Positions 8,415 through 17,247 of a stretch of 64,000 nt of DNA are shown here, piece after piece. The position numbers were made by a program, and so were the translations under genes. A model generated the notes under the pieces. That model did no database searches, was not told the origin of the DNA, and saw nothing but the letters and a program-made list of their open reading frames with translations. Position 1 is the first letter of the stretch; each line of letters begins with the position of its first letter. This stretch comes from Thermus tengchongensis (lineage in GTDB: Bacteria > Deinococcota > Deinococci > Deinococcales > Thermaceae), in NCBI RefSeq assembly GCF_021462405.1, contig NZ_JAKEDU010000004.1, forward strand, positions 62,001-126,000, written 5' to 3'.

Positions 8415-9659
8415 CTAAAACAGGTTATTCAAGATCTCCTTGATCCGTGTCCAAATACTTTCACCCTTAGCTTTTTCCTCACGCTGTCCCCTCCTTTCCC
8501 TGGCCCTCCGGGGTTCAGGTGCGGTCTGGGGCAGAGTGGTGGCGTACCGGACCAAGCCCACGGCGGTGGCATGAGCGGGGGTGGCCACCACATCGGTGAG
8601 GCCGGAGACCCCATGGGGTTTGCCCACCCGCACCGGGAGCCCGTACTGTTGGCGAGCCAGGAGGTCAAAGCCTCGGAGGAGGGCGCTCCCGCCGGTGAGG
8701 ATCACCCGGTTGACCTTAATCTCCAAGGGTCCCAAGGCCTCGTCCACCGACTGGCGGGCCAGGTGCAGTATCTCCCGCAGGCGGGGGCGGATGATGCGGG
8801 CCAGTTCAGGAGCGGGCACCTCTCCCAAGGATCCGCTTTCCTGGTTGATCTCCAAAACCAACTCGGGATCCGCAAGCTCGGGTAAGGCGGCCCCGTACTT
8901 GCGCTTCACCCTTTCCGCTTCCTCGAAGGGGATCTTCAGGAGCTGGGCGATGTCCTGGGTCACGTGATCCCCACCCAGGGGCAGAACGGAGGAGTGGGCC
9001 AGACGGCCTTCCCGGAAGACGGCCACATCGGTGGTGCCCCCGCCCACGTCCAGGAGAAGGACGGTCATGTGCTCCTCTTCTGGACCCAAGACCCCTAGGC
9101 CGCTGGCCAGGGTCTGGGCCACTAGGGCCTCGATGTCCAGCCCTGCCTCCTCCACCGCCCGCCGCAAGTTGGCCAAGGGCCCCCGGCCCGCGGCCACCAG
9201 GTGGACGTCCACCTCGAGGCGCACTCCCGCCATGCCCACGGGGTCACGGATGCCCTCCTGGCCGTCCACCTTGAACTCCAAGGGAAGGGCGTGAAGGAGC
9301 TCCAACTCGGCGTCAAAGGGATACGCCTTGGCCTGCTCGATGGCCCGCTCCACATCGGCCGCGCCGATGCTCTGGCCCCGGCGGATGGCGGCCAGGCCAT
9401 GGCTGGTCACGCTCTTGAGATGGGGTCCTCCTACCCCCAGGAGGACCCGCTCCACTTTGACCCCGGCTACCCTCTCCGCCTGGTGGACGCTTTGGCGGAT
9501 GGCCTCCGTGGTGCGTTCCAGGTTAACCACCACGCCCCGCTTCAAGCCCTGGGAGGGCACGCTGCCCTCGCCGATGATGTCCAAAACGCCATCGGGGGCC
9601 AGTTCCCCGATCACGGTGGTGACCTTGCTGGTGCCGACGTCCAATCCAGCGATAATCAT
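8415..9659 (-). CDS. ftsA: Cell division protein FtsA
   Basis: A 414-residue actin-like ATPase that tethers FtsZ to the membrane. The phosphate-binding loop [20 protein letters not shown] opens the protein, [12 protein letters not shown] is the second phosphate loop, and [17 protein letters not shown] is the adenosine motif. The C-terminus ([14 protein letters not shown]) is the expected amphipathic membrane-targeting helix. I chose the ATG at 9659, which overlaps the ftsQ stop by 4 bp; an alternative in-frame start at 9680 would add seven residues. Confidence 0.95.
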   Translation of the reverse strand: MIIAGLDVGTSKVTTVIGELAPDGVLDIIGEGSVPSQGLKRGVVVNLERTTEAIRQSVHQAERVAGVKVERVLLGVGGPHLKSVTSHGLAAIRRGQSIGAADVERAIEQAKAYPFDAELELLHALPLEFKVDGQEGIRDPVGMAGVRLEVDVHLVAAGRGPLANLRRAVEEAGLDIEALVAQTLASGLGVLGPEEEHMTVLLLDVGGGTTDVAVFREGRLAHSSVLPLGGDHVTQDIAQLLKIPFEEAERVKRKYGAALPELADPELVLEINQESGSLGEVPAPELARIIRPRLREILHLARQSVDEALGPLEIKVNRVILTGGSALLRGFDLLARQQYGLPVRVGKPHGVSGLTDVVATPAHATAVGLVRYATTLPQTAPEPRRARERRGQREEKAKGESIWTRIKEILNNLF

Positions 9660-10240
9660 GGGCTTACACTCACCCCCCAAGAGTACAGGTAAACCCTGCC
9701 CTTTGGCATACCCAAATGGGCGTATTTTACTAGAAGCTGGGCTTCAGGGGCAAAAACTACGCCCTGAGGTGTTTCCACCCAAAACCCGGCGGGCGTGTAG
9801 CGGAGCCGGGTGGCCTTGGGGTAGGCGCGGGCCAGGGCCAGGAGGTCTTGGACGGGCAGGGGGCCTTGGCCCTCCACCCGGGGGCCCTTGGCCATGGGGG
9901 CCCCTCCTGGGAGCACGGTCCCGTCCGTGGCCAAGGCGTTGCCGTCTGCCAGGGGGAGGAAGGGCTCACGTTCCCTCAGGATCAGGCGAACCTCTCCTAT
10001 CCGAGGCTTCTCCAGCCGGGCTTCCGCCACCCAAGGATCCCGCAGAAGGCCTTGGAGGCGGTCAGAGCGAATCCAAAGCCAGGGCTCACCCGCATAGAGC
10101 TGGGTGCGGGCGAGGATCTCCTCGGTTTTCAGGTGCCGGTTGCCTATCACCGTGATGTGTTCCACGGGGAAGAGCACCAGGCTGGCCACATATAAGGTGG
10201 CGGCGAGGAGCAAGGCCAGCAGAAGCCTCATCCCCCACAT
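9656..10240 (-). CDS. ftsQ: Cell division protein FtsQ/DivIB (POTRA domain)
   Basis: A 194-residue bitopic membrane protein. After a few cytoplasmic residues comes one membrane helix (LLLALLLAATLYVASLVLF), then the POTRA domain beginning VEHITVIGNRHLKTEEIL, followed by the beta domain (WVAEARLEKPRIGEVRLIL). FtsQ links early and late divisome proteins in the periplasm. The ATG at 10240 is preceded by a GGGGGAGATT ribosome site; the longer frame start at 10267 is less likely. Position between murB and ftsA is typical, though no ddl gene lies here. Confidence 0.9.
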   Translation of the reverse strand: MWGMRLLLALLLAATLYVASLVLFPVEHITVIGNRHLKTEEILARTQLYAGEPWLWIRSDRLQGLLRDPWVAEARLEKPRIGEVRLILREREPFLPLADGNALATDGTVLPGGAPMAKGPRVEGQGPLPVQDLLALARAYPKATRLRYTPAGFWVETPQGVVFAPEAQLLVKYAHLGMPKGRVYLYSWGVSVSP

Positions 10241-10273
10241 CTTAATCTCCCCCTGTGAAAAAGCCACTAAACT

Positions 10274-11071
10274 TCAAGGCCACACCTCCCACTCCAGCTC
10301 CAGGGGCAGTTCTTCCTGGATTCGATTTAGGATTTCCAGCACGTCCCTGGCCGTGGCCTGTCCCAAGTTAACGATAAAGTTTCCATGTTCTAGGGATACC
10401 ATGGCGTCGCCTATCCTTAGGCCTTTAAACCCCCTCTCGTCAATGAGCCGGCCTGCTGACTGGCCCGGCGGGTTTTTAAAGGCGCAGCCGGCGCTTTTTC
10501 GCTTGGGTTGACCTTTTCTGGCGGCGTCCACCTCGGCCATGCGCCGCCTTATCTCCTCCAGAGGGCGTTCTCTCAGTTTCAGGCGGACCCGGGTCACGAT
10601 GCCCCCTGGGGGAAGCCGGCTTTGGCGGTAGCCGAAGCCCAGTTCCTGGGGGAGGTAGACGTGAAAAGAGCCCTCGTGGAAGATCTCCACCGCCTCGAGG
10701 GCATCCGCCATCTCCCCGAACCGGGTTCCCGCATTCATCTTGACCGCACCTCCCACCTGGGCGGGGATGCCGAGGAGACCCTCGAGGCCGGAAAGCCCTT
10801 GGCGGGCAGCCTCCTGTACCAAAAGGGGAAGGAGGACCCCCGCTCCCACCCAGCCCCTTAAGTCATAGGTGGCGAACTCCCCTGCAAGGCGGATCACCCT
10901 TTCAGGCACCCCCTCGTCCATGACCAGAAGGTTGGAGCCATTCCCCAGGACCCGGTAAGGGGCCTCCGTGGCCTTTAGGAGGTCCTCCTGGGTTTCCACG
11001 GTCCAAAGCTCCGCTGGGCCTCCCACCCCTAAGGTGGTGTAGTCCTTAAGGAGCACCCGTTCAACCCTCAT
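10274..11071 (-). CDS. murB: UDP-N-acetylenolpyruvoylglucosamine reductase MurB
   Basis: A 265-residue flavoenzyme of peptidoglycan precursor synthesis that reduces UDP-GlcNAc-enolpyruvate to UDP-MurNAc with NADPH. FAD-binding motifs are visible: TTLGVGGPAELW at the N-terminus and RVLGNGSNLLVMDEG near residue 45. GGAVKMNAGTRFGEM and the catalytic-serine region SAGCAFKNPPG follow. Its start overlaps the end of murC by 11 bp, so the two are coupled. Confidence 0.95.
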   Translation of the reverse strand: MRVERVLLKDYTTLGVGGPAELWTVETQEDLLKATEAPYRVLGNGSNLLVMDEGVPERVIRLAGEFATYDLRGWVGAGVLLPLLVQEAARQGLSGLEGLLGIPAQVGGAVKMNAGTRFGEMADALEAVEIFHEGSFHVYLPQELGFGYRQSRLPPGGIVTRVRLKLRERPLEEIRRRMAEVDAARKGQPKRKSAGCAFKNPPGQSAGRLIDERGFKGLRIGDAMVSLEHGNFIVNLGQATARDVLEILNRIQEELPLELEWEVWP

Positions 11072-12401
11072 GGACGAGCCTCCAGGCGAGCTCCGTCACG
11101 TCCCCGGCCCCCAGGGTGAGCCAGAGGTCCTCTGGGGCGGCGGTGGCCCTGGCGTAGGCCAAGGCCTCCTCCTTGTCCAGAAAACGGGCAGCTTTTCCCA
11201 GGGCCAGAAGCCGTTCGGCGATCCTTTGGGAAAGGGCTTCGGGGGAGATACCCGCCTTTTCCCCTGCGGTGTACACGGGAAGAACCACCACCTCGTGTGC
11301 GGAGGATAGGGCCTCGGCAAAGCCTTCCCAAAGCTCCTGGGTGCGGAGGAGACGGTGGGGCTGGAAGAGCACCCGCACCCGGCGGCCCAGGAGCATGGCG
11401 GTGGCTAGGGTGGCCTTCACCTCCGTGGGGTGGTGGGCGTAGTCGTCCACCACCCAGGCGCCCCGTACCTCCCCCACCTTTTGGAACCGACGCCCCACCC
11501 CCGGAAAGAGGGCGAGGCCCTGGAGAATGGCCCAAGGCTCCACCCCGAAGCTCAGGGCGGCTAAGGCGGCAGCCAGGGCGTTCTGCACGTTGTGAGCGCC
11601 CGGAACTTGGAGCCTGGCCTCCCCCAGGGTCCGGCCTTGGTACACGAGTTGGAAACGGCTCCCCGTGGGGCCAAGCTCAGCTTCCTCGGCCCAAAGGTCC
11701 CCTCCCTCCCCGAAAAGCTTCCTGGGGAGTCCTTGGGAAAGCCTTAGGAGCCTGGGGTCAAAGGCGGGCACCACCACCGTCTTGGCCCTGCTCAAAAAGC
11801 CCCGCATGGCTTTTTCCAACTCCTCCAGGCTTGCGTGGTAGTTGGGGGCCCTTTGCCCGGCGGGGGCGATGTGGTCCGCCTCGAGGTTGGTGGCCACCGC
11901 CACCTCCACCTCCACCTCCTGGAAGAGGGGATCGGACTCGTCCACCTCCGCCAGGCGGGGACCGAGGCCGAAGCGGGCGTTTCCAGGTAGGAGGGAAAGC
12001 TCGCCCCCGAGGAGCACCCAGGGGTCCAGGTCCGCGGCCAGAAGGATACTGGCCAGCATCCCCGTGGTGGTGGTCTTGCCGTGGGTACCGGTAACCCCCA
12101 AGGAGGGTCTTTGCCTTAGCAGATGGGCAAGAAGCTCCATCCTCCTCAGCACCCGCATCCCCTTGCGCCTGGCTTCTTCCACCTCGGGGTGGTCCAAGGG
12201 AATGGGGGTGGGAACCACCAGGGTGTCCTCCTCCTGGAGATGGGCAGGATCGTGACCCCTATGGACCGGGACCCCTAGGCTTTCCGCCCGCCGGCCAGGG
12301 GCTAGGTCGCACCCGGTTACCCCTATGCCTTCCCCCAGTAGGAGGCGCGCCAAGGCGCTCATGCCCACTCCCTCGAGGCCCATGATGTGTACCCGTTTCA
12401 T
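11061..12401 (-). CDS. murC: UDP-N-acetylmuramate-L-alanine ligase MurC
   Basis: A 446-residue Mur ligase that adds L-Ala to UDP-MurNAc. It starts MKRVHIMGLEGVGMSALARL (UDP-binding Rossmann fold), has the ATP loop GVTGTHGKTTTTGML near residue 105 and the C-terminal ligase motif VVDDYAHHPTEVKATL. The ATG at 12401 has a strong GGAGG ribosome site, better than the in-frame ATG six codons upstream, and overlaps the murG stop by 4 bp. Acts in the cytoplasm. Confidence 0.96.
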   Translation of the reverse strand: MKRVHIMGLEGVGMSALARLLLGEGIGVTGCDLAPGRRAESLGVPVHRGHDPAHLQEEDTLVVPTPIPLDHPEVEEARRKGMRVLRRMELLAHLLRQRPSLGVTGTHGKTTTTGMLASILLAADLDPWVLLGGELSLLPGNARFGLGPRLAEVDESDPLFQEVEVEVAVATNLEADHIAPAGQRAPNYHASLEELEKAMRGFLSRAKTVVVPAFDPRLLRLSQGLPRKLFGEGGDLWAEEAELGPTGSRFQLVYQGRTLGEARLQVPGAHNVQNALAAALAALSFGVEPWAILQGLALFPGVGRRFQKVGEVRGAWVVDDYAHHPTEVKATLATAMLLGRRVRVLFQPHRLLRTQELWEGFAEALSSAHEVVVLPVYTAGEKAGISPEALSQRIAERLLALGKAARFLDKEEALAYARATAAPEDLWLTLGAGDVTELAWRLVHEG

Positions 12402-13417
12402 AGGAATTCCTCCAGCCAATCCGCCAGCCGCCCCGCGGCGCCCTCAGGGGAAAGGCGGGCCATACCCTCCTGGTAGGGCTCGGGGCGCGCCAGGATCCTC
12501 TCCACCTGCTCGGCCAGCCGGGCCAGATCCCCAAGCTCCACCCCGCCTGCCTTCCGGTAGGCTTGGGCGTTGGCCGCCTGGGCACCTCCGTCCAGGCTGG
12601 GGGAAAGGGGAAACAGCAAGGCGGGCAGGCGGTGGTAGGCGGCCTCCGCCAGGGTACCTGCCCCGGCCCGGGCGAGGAGGAGATCCGCGGCGCTCATGGC
12701 CAGGGGGGTGTCCACGAAGCCCGCAATCCGGTAGTGGTCTTCTTCCAGATGCCGGTAACGCTCCAGCCAGCGCTCCCCCACCTGGTGAAGGACAGGGAGG
12801 CCTAGGGGTTTGAGCAGGGGAGGGAGCTTCTCGTTGAGTTCCAGGCTACCCTGGCTTCCCCCGAGGATGAGGAGCAAGGGCTTGTCCGGGGGGAAGCCCA
12901 GCCTGGCCTTGGCCTCGGCCTTGGGGTAGCGCACCTCCCGCACGGGGTAACCGGTGACCCGGGCCTTGCGGGCAAGCCTCGGGGCCAGGGTTACCGGCAC
13001 GGAGAGGGCCAGGCCCTGGGCCATGGGGGCGAGGAGCCTTATGGCCAGGCCCAGCTTGGCGTTTTGCTCGTGGAGGAGGACGGGAATCCCCTTAAGTTCC
13101 CCCACCATGGCCCCGGGAAACCCGGCATACCCCCCGGTGGAGAGGATGGCCCTGGGCCTTTTCCCAACAAGAAGGCGCCAGGCGGCCCCAAGGCCTAGGA
13201 GGAGTTTCTGGGCTTCCTTTGGCCTGAAGGCACCTCGGTCCAGCTTACCTGCGGGGATCAAGGCGTGGGGGATAGAGGTTTCGGGGAGGAGGCGGGCCTC
13301 GAGGCCCCCTTGGCTTCCCAGGTAGAAGACCTCGAGGCCCCGCTTCCTAAGCTCCTCTGCCACCGCCAAGGCGGGGAAAAGGTGCCCCCCGGTTCCGCCC
13401 CCGGTTAGGAGGACCAC
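12398..13417 (-). CDS. murG: Lipid II synthase MurG (GlcNAc transferase)
   Basis: A 339-residue GT28-family glycosyltransferase that adds GlcNAc to lipid I on the inner face of the membrane. GTG start; the first G loop is TGGGTGGHLFPALAVAEEL, the second region is ILGGSQGSLELNEKL, and the donor-binding motif is LLLARAGAGTLAEAAYHRLPALL. It overlaps ftsW by 13 bp upstream and murC by 4 bp downstream. Confidence 0.96.
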   Translation of the reverse strand: MVLLTGGGTGGHLFPALAVAEELRKRGLEVFYLGSQGGLEARLLPETSIPHALIPAGKLDRGAFRPKEAQKLLLGLGAAWRLLVGKRPRAILSTGGYAGFPGAMVGELKGIPVLLHEQNAKLGLAIRLLAPMAQGLALSVPVTLAPRLARKARVTGYPVREVRYPKAEAKARLGFPPDKPLLLILGGSQGSLELNEKLPPLLKPLGLPVLHQVGERWLERYRHLEEDHYRIAGFVDTPLAMSAADLLLARAGAGTLAEAAYHRLPALLFPLSPSLDGGAQAANAQAYRKAGGVELGDLARLAEQVERILARPEPYQEGMARLSPEGAAGRLADWLEEFL

Positions 13418-14463
13418 GGCTCCACCCCCTTCCTGGACGCTTCTCGGGCCAGGCGCATCAGGGCGCCCACGGCGAAGCCGGAAACCAAAAGGGAGCTTCC
13501 CCCATAGGAAACCAGGGGGAGCGGTACCCCCGTGACCGGCAGGAATCCCACAGTCACCCCGATGTTCAAAGCAGCCTGCAGGGTGAGGTAAAGGGTAAGG
13601 CCCAGGGCCACCAACCCCAAGGGTCCAGGAAGCCTGAGGGCCAGGGAGAGCCCCCGGGTAAAGATCAGAAAAAAGAGCAAGAGCACCATGAACCCTCCTA
13701 GCCAGCCGGTGGCGAAGACCACGCTGGCAAAGACCATGTCGTTGTGGGCCTCGGGCAGGTGCGGAAGGTTTCCCGAAGGACCCTGGCCAAGAGGACCGCC
13801 CAGGATCAGGGCCTTCTGGGCCTGGAGAACCTGGTAGGCGGTCTGGGAGGGGCTGGCCTCACCCTGAAGGTAATCCACAAAGCCCGTAAAGCGCTCGGAC
13901 ACGTAGCGGAAGCGGGCGAAGTAGATCCCGGAAAAGGGGGCTAGGACCAAGGTCCCTGCCAGGCTCACCATGATGAGCCTTCGCCAGGGTACCCCCGCCA
14001 GAATGAAGAGGAGGCCGGCTAGGGTTACCAGGAAGAGGGCGGTGGCGAAGTCGGGTTCTACCAGCACCAACCCTGCGGTGAGGCCCACCAGGGCTGCGGC
14101 CCCCACGATGGGGTAGTCGTTTCCCTTCCGCCCCACAAAGGAGGCCAGGTAGTAGACCAGCACCACCTTGGCGAGTTCCGAGGGTTGGAAGGCTAAGGGC
14201 CCAAGGTAAAACCACCGCCGCACCTCTCCTGGGCCGCTTCCCACCATGAGGACCAACGCGAGGAGAAGGAAGGTGGCGGCAAGGAGGAGGCGGGCGTGGC
14301 GAAGGAGCCTGGCGGGAGGCAGGAGAAGGCCCAGGATCATGGCCCCAAGCGCGGCTCCAATGCGGAGGAGGTGGCTAGGGAGGAGATTGGGCTCTGCCAC
14401 CCCCACGCCCAGGAGGCCGAAGGCCATGAGGAGAAGGGCGCTTAGGAGGAGGACGGGATCCAT
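13405..14463 (-). CDS. ftsW: Peptidoglycan glycosyltransferase FtsW (SEDS)
   Basis: A 352-residue polytopic membrane protein with about ten hydrophobic segments. Family signatures include RRWFYLGPLAFQPSELAKV (about residues 84-102), LVEPDFATALFLV and the C-terminal PLPLVSYGGSSLLVSGFAVG. SEDS proteins polymerise lipid II, here probably with the FtsI transpeptidase encoded in the same cluster. Its start overlaps the murD 3' end by 22 bp. Confidence 0.95.
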   Translation of the reverse strand: MDPVLLLSALLLMAFGLLGVGVAEPNLLPSHLLRIGAALGAMILGLLLPPARLLRHARLLLAATFLLLALVLMVGSGPGEVRRWFYLGPLAFQPSELAKVVLVYYLASFVGRKGNDYPIVGAAALVGLTAGLVLVEPDFATALFLVTLAGLLFILAGVPWRRLIMVSLAGTLVLAPFSGIYFARFRYVSERFTGFVDYLQGEASPSQTAYQVLQAQKALILGGPLGQGPSGNLPHLPEAHNDMVFASVVFATGWLGGFMVLLLFFLIFTRGLSLALRLPGPLGLVALGLTLYLTLQAALNIGVTVGFLPVTGVPLPLVSYGGSSLLVSGFAVGALMRLAREASRKGVEPWSS

Positions 14464-15695
14464 GGCTCACCTCCTAGGACGTAGACCGCTTCCCGGAAGG
14501 CCTGGGCGCGGTCCCGGTAGTCCCGGAACTGATCGAAGCTGGCGGCCAGGGGAGCCAGGAGGACGCTTCCCCGTTCCAGGCGCTTTAAGGCCTCGGCCAC
14601 CGCTTGCCGCAGGGCGGCCCGTCCATCGGCCTGGGGGAGGACCACCACCTCCACCCCACCCCCTAAGGCCTCGGCCATCTTGGGGCCATCCCGACCGATG
14701 GCCAAAACCACCCGTACCCGGGAAAGGAGGGGGCGAAGGGGCTCGAGGTCAGCTCCCTTGTCCTCCCCGCCCAGGATCCAGGCGATAGGGGCTGGGGCGG
14801 CCTCCAGGGCAGCGGCCACCGAGGGAGTGCGGGTGGCGATGGAATCATCGATGAAAACCACCTCCCCCTTCCGGGCAAAGATCTGGAAGCGATGGGGGGG
14901 GGAGGGGAGGGTTTTTAAACTTTCTTCGAGAAGATCCGTGTTCAAGGGGCGGCCCAGGAGTTCCAGGTAGGCCCGGGTCGCTTCGAGGGCCGCCCTTTGG
15001 TTGGTTTCCCTGGGGGAGTTTCCGGGGGTAAAGGGGTAGAGCCGGGCGGGGGAGGCCAGGGCCGCCCGCCGCACCTTGGGGTCTCCTTCGTTGTAGACCA
15101 GGGCGTCCTCAGGGGTTAGGTTCTTGAGGAGGTTCAGCTTGGCTTGGTGGTAGGCCTCCACGCTCCCGTGCCGGTCCAGGTGGTCCACCCCCAGGTTGAG
15201 GAGGACCGCCACCCGGGGGCGGAAGACGTGGATCCTTTCCAGCTGGAAGCTGGAGAGCTCGGCCACTACCACCTCGGCCTCGTCCACCACGCTGACCAAG
15301 GGGGGATCCACGTTGCCCCCCTCGAGGGCCTTAAGCCCCTGCCCCCTAAGGAGATGGGCGGTGAAGAGGGTGGTGGAGGTCTTGCCGGCGGTGCCGGTGA
15401 TGCCGATGATGGGGGTGGAAGAGAGGCGGTAGGCCAGCTCCGCTTCCCCAAGGATCAGAGTCCCGCGGGCCTTCAGGGCCTCGAGGTTGGGGTGGGAAAG
15501 GGGTACCCCGGGGGCGGCCACCACCTCCGGGTAGTCCCCCTCCAGGTTCCAGTCCGGGGTGAAGCCCAGCCTCAAAGCCTCCTGTACCTCTATCTCCTTG
15601 GGCCAGTCGTCGTAGAAGCGGGCGGGAAGTCCCCGCTTCTTCAAGAAGCGCAAAACCCCAAGTCCGCTTCGTCCCAGGCCATAGACCAGGATCAT
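14442..15695 (-). CDS. murD: UDP-N-acetylmuramoylalanine-D-glutamate ligase MurD
   Basis: A 417-residue Mur ligase that adds D-Glu. The start MILVYGLGRSGLGVLRFLKK is the UDP-substrate Rossmann fold; the ATP loop is GITGTAGKTSTTLFTA near residue 100; EVVVAELSSFQLERI and LNLGVDHLDRHGSVEAY follow. The ATG at 15695 overlaps the mraY stop by 4 bp. The open frame continues far upstream to 16724, but that part is a shadow of mraY. Confidence 0.95.
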   Translation of the reverse strand: MILVYGLGRSGLGVLRFLKKRGLPARFYDDWPKEIEVQEALRLGFTPDWNLEGDYPEVVAAPGVPLSHPNLEALKARGTLILGEAELAYRLSSTPIIGITGTAGKTSTTLFTAHLLRGQGLKALEGGNVDPPLVSVVDEAEVVVAELSSFQLERIHVFRPRVAVLLNLGVDHLDRHGSVEAYHQAKLNLLKNLTPEDALVYNEGDPKVRRAALASPARLYPFTPGNSPRETNQRAALEATRAYLELLGRPLNTDLLEESLKTLPSPPHRFQIFARKGEVVFIDDSIATRTPSVAAALEAAPAPIAWILGGEDKGADLEPLRPLLSRVRVVLAIGRDGPKMAEALGGGVEVVVLPQADGRAALRQAVAEALKRLERGSVLLAPLAASFDQFRDYRDRAQAFREAVYVLGGEPWIPSSS

Positions 15696-16549
15696 GCTCC
15701 TCCCCCAAGGTTGAAGGCCAAGGCCGTGGCCAAGGCGGTGAGGATGGTGAAGCGGAAGACGATTTTGCTTTCCTCCCATCCGGAAAGCTCCAGGTGGTGG
15801 TGCAAGGGGCTCATGCGCAGAAGGCGCTTCCCCGTCCTCCGGAAGTAGAGGACCTGAACCACCACGGAGAGCACCTCCAGTACGGGGATGATGCCGGCCA
15901 GGGGGAGAAGCCAAAGCTTTCCCGTAAGGGTGAAAAGCCCGGCCAGCATGGCCCCCAGGGCCTGGCTTCCCGTGTCCCCCATGAAGACCTTGGCCCGGGG
16001 GGCGTTGTGCCAGAGGAAGCCCAGGAGAGCCCCCAGGAGGGTTTGGGCAATGGGGTAAGGGTAAAAGGGAAGGAGGAGCACGGCGGCCACGCTGGCTAAA
16101 AGCCCATCCAGGCCATCCGTGAGGTTGAAGGCATTGGCCGCACCCACCACCGCCAGAAGGACGAGGAGCACATCCGCGAGGGGCCAGGGGGTGTAGGCCA
16201 CCTGCCGCACCGCCCAAAGAGCGAAGATCAAGGCCATTAGGGTCTGTAGGGCGAGTTTTTCGCGGGCCCTTAGGGGCCGGGCGAGGCTGCCCCCCAGGTC
16301 GTCCAAAAGCCCCAGGAGGGCGAAGCCCAGGCCCAGGAGCCAAAGGCCGGCGAACCCGTCCCGCCCTATCAGGCTGTAGGCCAGAAAACCCGCTAGGAGG
16401 AAGGCCACGCCCCCCATGCTGGGGGTACCCTGTTTGGCCAGATGGTTTTGGGGTCCGTCGGCACGGACCTTCTTGCCCAGGCCCAGGCTTCTCATGAACA
16501 CGATCCAGACCGCAGTGAGAAACCAGGAGAAGAGAAGGGCTAGGGCCAT
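15692..16549 (-). CDS. mraY: Phospho-N-acetylmuramoyl-pentapeptide transferase MraY
   Basis: A 285-residue polytopic enzyme that makes lipid I by transferring phospho-MurNAc-pentapeptide to undecaprenyl phosphate. Signatures: KQGTPSMGGVAFLLAG near residue 40, the aspartate-rich LGLLDDLGG, AFNLTDGLDGLLA and the loop MSPLHHHLELSGW. The chosen ATG at 16549 sits behind GGAGGTGG; an in-frame start 20 codons further up is within the lipoprotein gene. It ends in a 4-bp overlap with murD. Confidence 0.95.
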   Translation of the reverse strand: MALALLFSWFLTAVWIVFMRSLGLGKKVRADGPQNHLAKQGTPSMGGVAFLLAGFLAYSLIGRDGFAGLWLLGLGFALLGLLDDLGGSLARPLRAREKLALQTLMALIFALWAVRQVAYTPWPLADVLLVLLAVVGAANAFNLTDGLDGLLASVAAVLLLPFYPYPIAQTLLGALLGFLWHNAPRAKVFMGDTGSQALGAMLAGLFTLTGKLWLLPLAGIIPVLEVLSVVVQVLYFRRTGKRLLRMSPLHHHLELSGWEESKIVFRFTILTALATALAFNLGGGA

Positions 16550-17247
16550 ACCACCTCCTTGCAGGAAACCACCCGTTGGCCTGGGGTAAGGTAGATGGCT
16601 TCTCCCCAAGCGGCGAAGTCTTGGGCTTCCGCCACCGGTTTGGCTCCCTCGGGCCGCACCAGGTAGACCCAGCCCTCCATGAGGGCCACCACCCCGCAGG
16701 CCCCGGCCTGGGCTTTGCGGACAACCTGGGGCAGGGGGAGGAGGAGGCCTTCCGGGTAAAAGTAGGCTTCCTGGCCCAGGGCCACCACCCCGGTGTCCAA
16801 GGCCACCACCTGGGAGAAAGCCCCTGGGCGGAGCAGGGTGGTTTCCCGGTAAAGCCCCTTTTCTCCTACCCAGAAGAGCCCTTCTTGGCCCCAGGCGGCG
16901 TCCCGGGCAGGGTAGGGGAGAAACCCTTCCTCCGTGTACACGCCTTCTCCTAGCCCCACCACCACCTTCCCTGAAGAGGCCCTAAGAAATCGCGGGGTGC
17001 CCGGTAGGGGAAGGCTTTGCCAATGGCCATCCCGGTAGATGAGAAGCTGGTACGGGTAGGCGGCGTAGAGGCTTTGCTGGTCAGCATCCAGCAAGAGGGG
17101 AGCCCCTGGCAGGGCCACGGAGAAGCGGCCCGTCACCCACCCTCCCTCGGCGAAGCCGCCTGGGTAGGGAAGCACAGGGGCAGTGGCCTGGAGGGGAGCA
17201 CAGGCGCTGAGGAGGGCGAGAAGGGGCAGGGCGTTCAAGCGTCCCAT
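16540..17247 (-). CDS. Putative lipoprotein within the dcw cluster, unknown function
   Basis: A 235-residue protein with a lipoprotein signal: MGRLNALPLLALLSACAP, where LLSAC is a lipobox with Cys17. The rest looks like a beta-propeller built of short repeats (LYAAYPYQLLIYRDGHW, LFWVGEKGLYRETTLL, AYFYPEGLLLPL). It is wedged between murF and mraY, overlapping murF by 13 bp and mraY by 10 bp, so it is co-expressed with wall synthesis. The usual gene in or near this slot elsewhere is another Mur enzyme. I infer an envelope role tied to division or wall synthesis. Confidence 0.7.
   Translation of the reverse strand: MGRLNALPLLALLSACAPLQATAPVLPYPGGFAEGGWVTGRFSVALPGAPLLLDADQQSLYAAYPYQLLIYRDGHWQSLPLPGTPRFLRASSGKVVVGLGEGVYTEEGFLPYPARDAAWGQEGLFWVGEKGLYRETTLLRPGAFSQVVALDTGVVALGQEAYFYPEGLLLPLPQVVRKAQAGACGVVALMEGWVYLVRPEGAKPVAEAQDFAAWGEAIYLTPGQRVVSCKEVVWP

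Noticed and set aside
14442-16724. A single 760-residue protein covering murD and mraY
   Set aside because: Only the 417-residue C-terminal part is MurD; the rest is the alternative-frame shadow of mraY, which is clearly a real gene.
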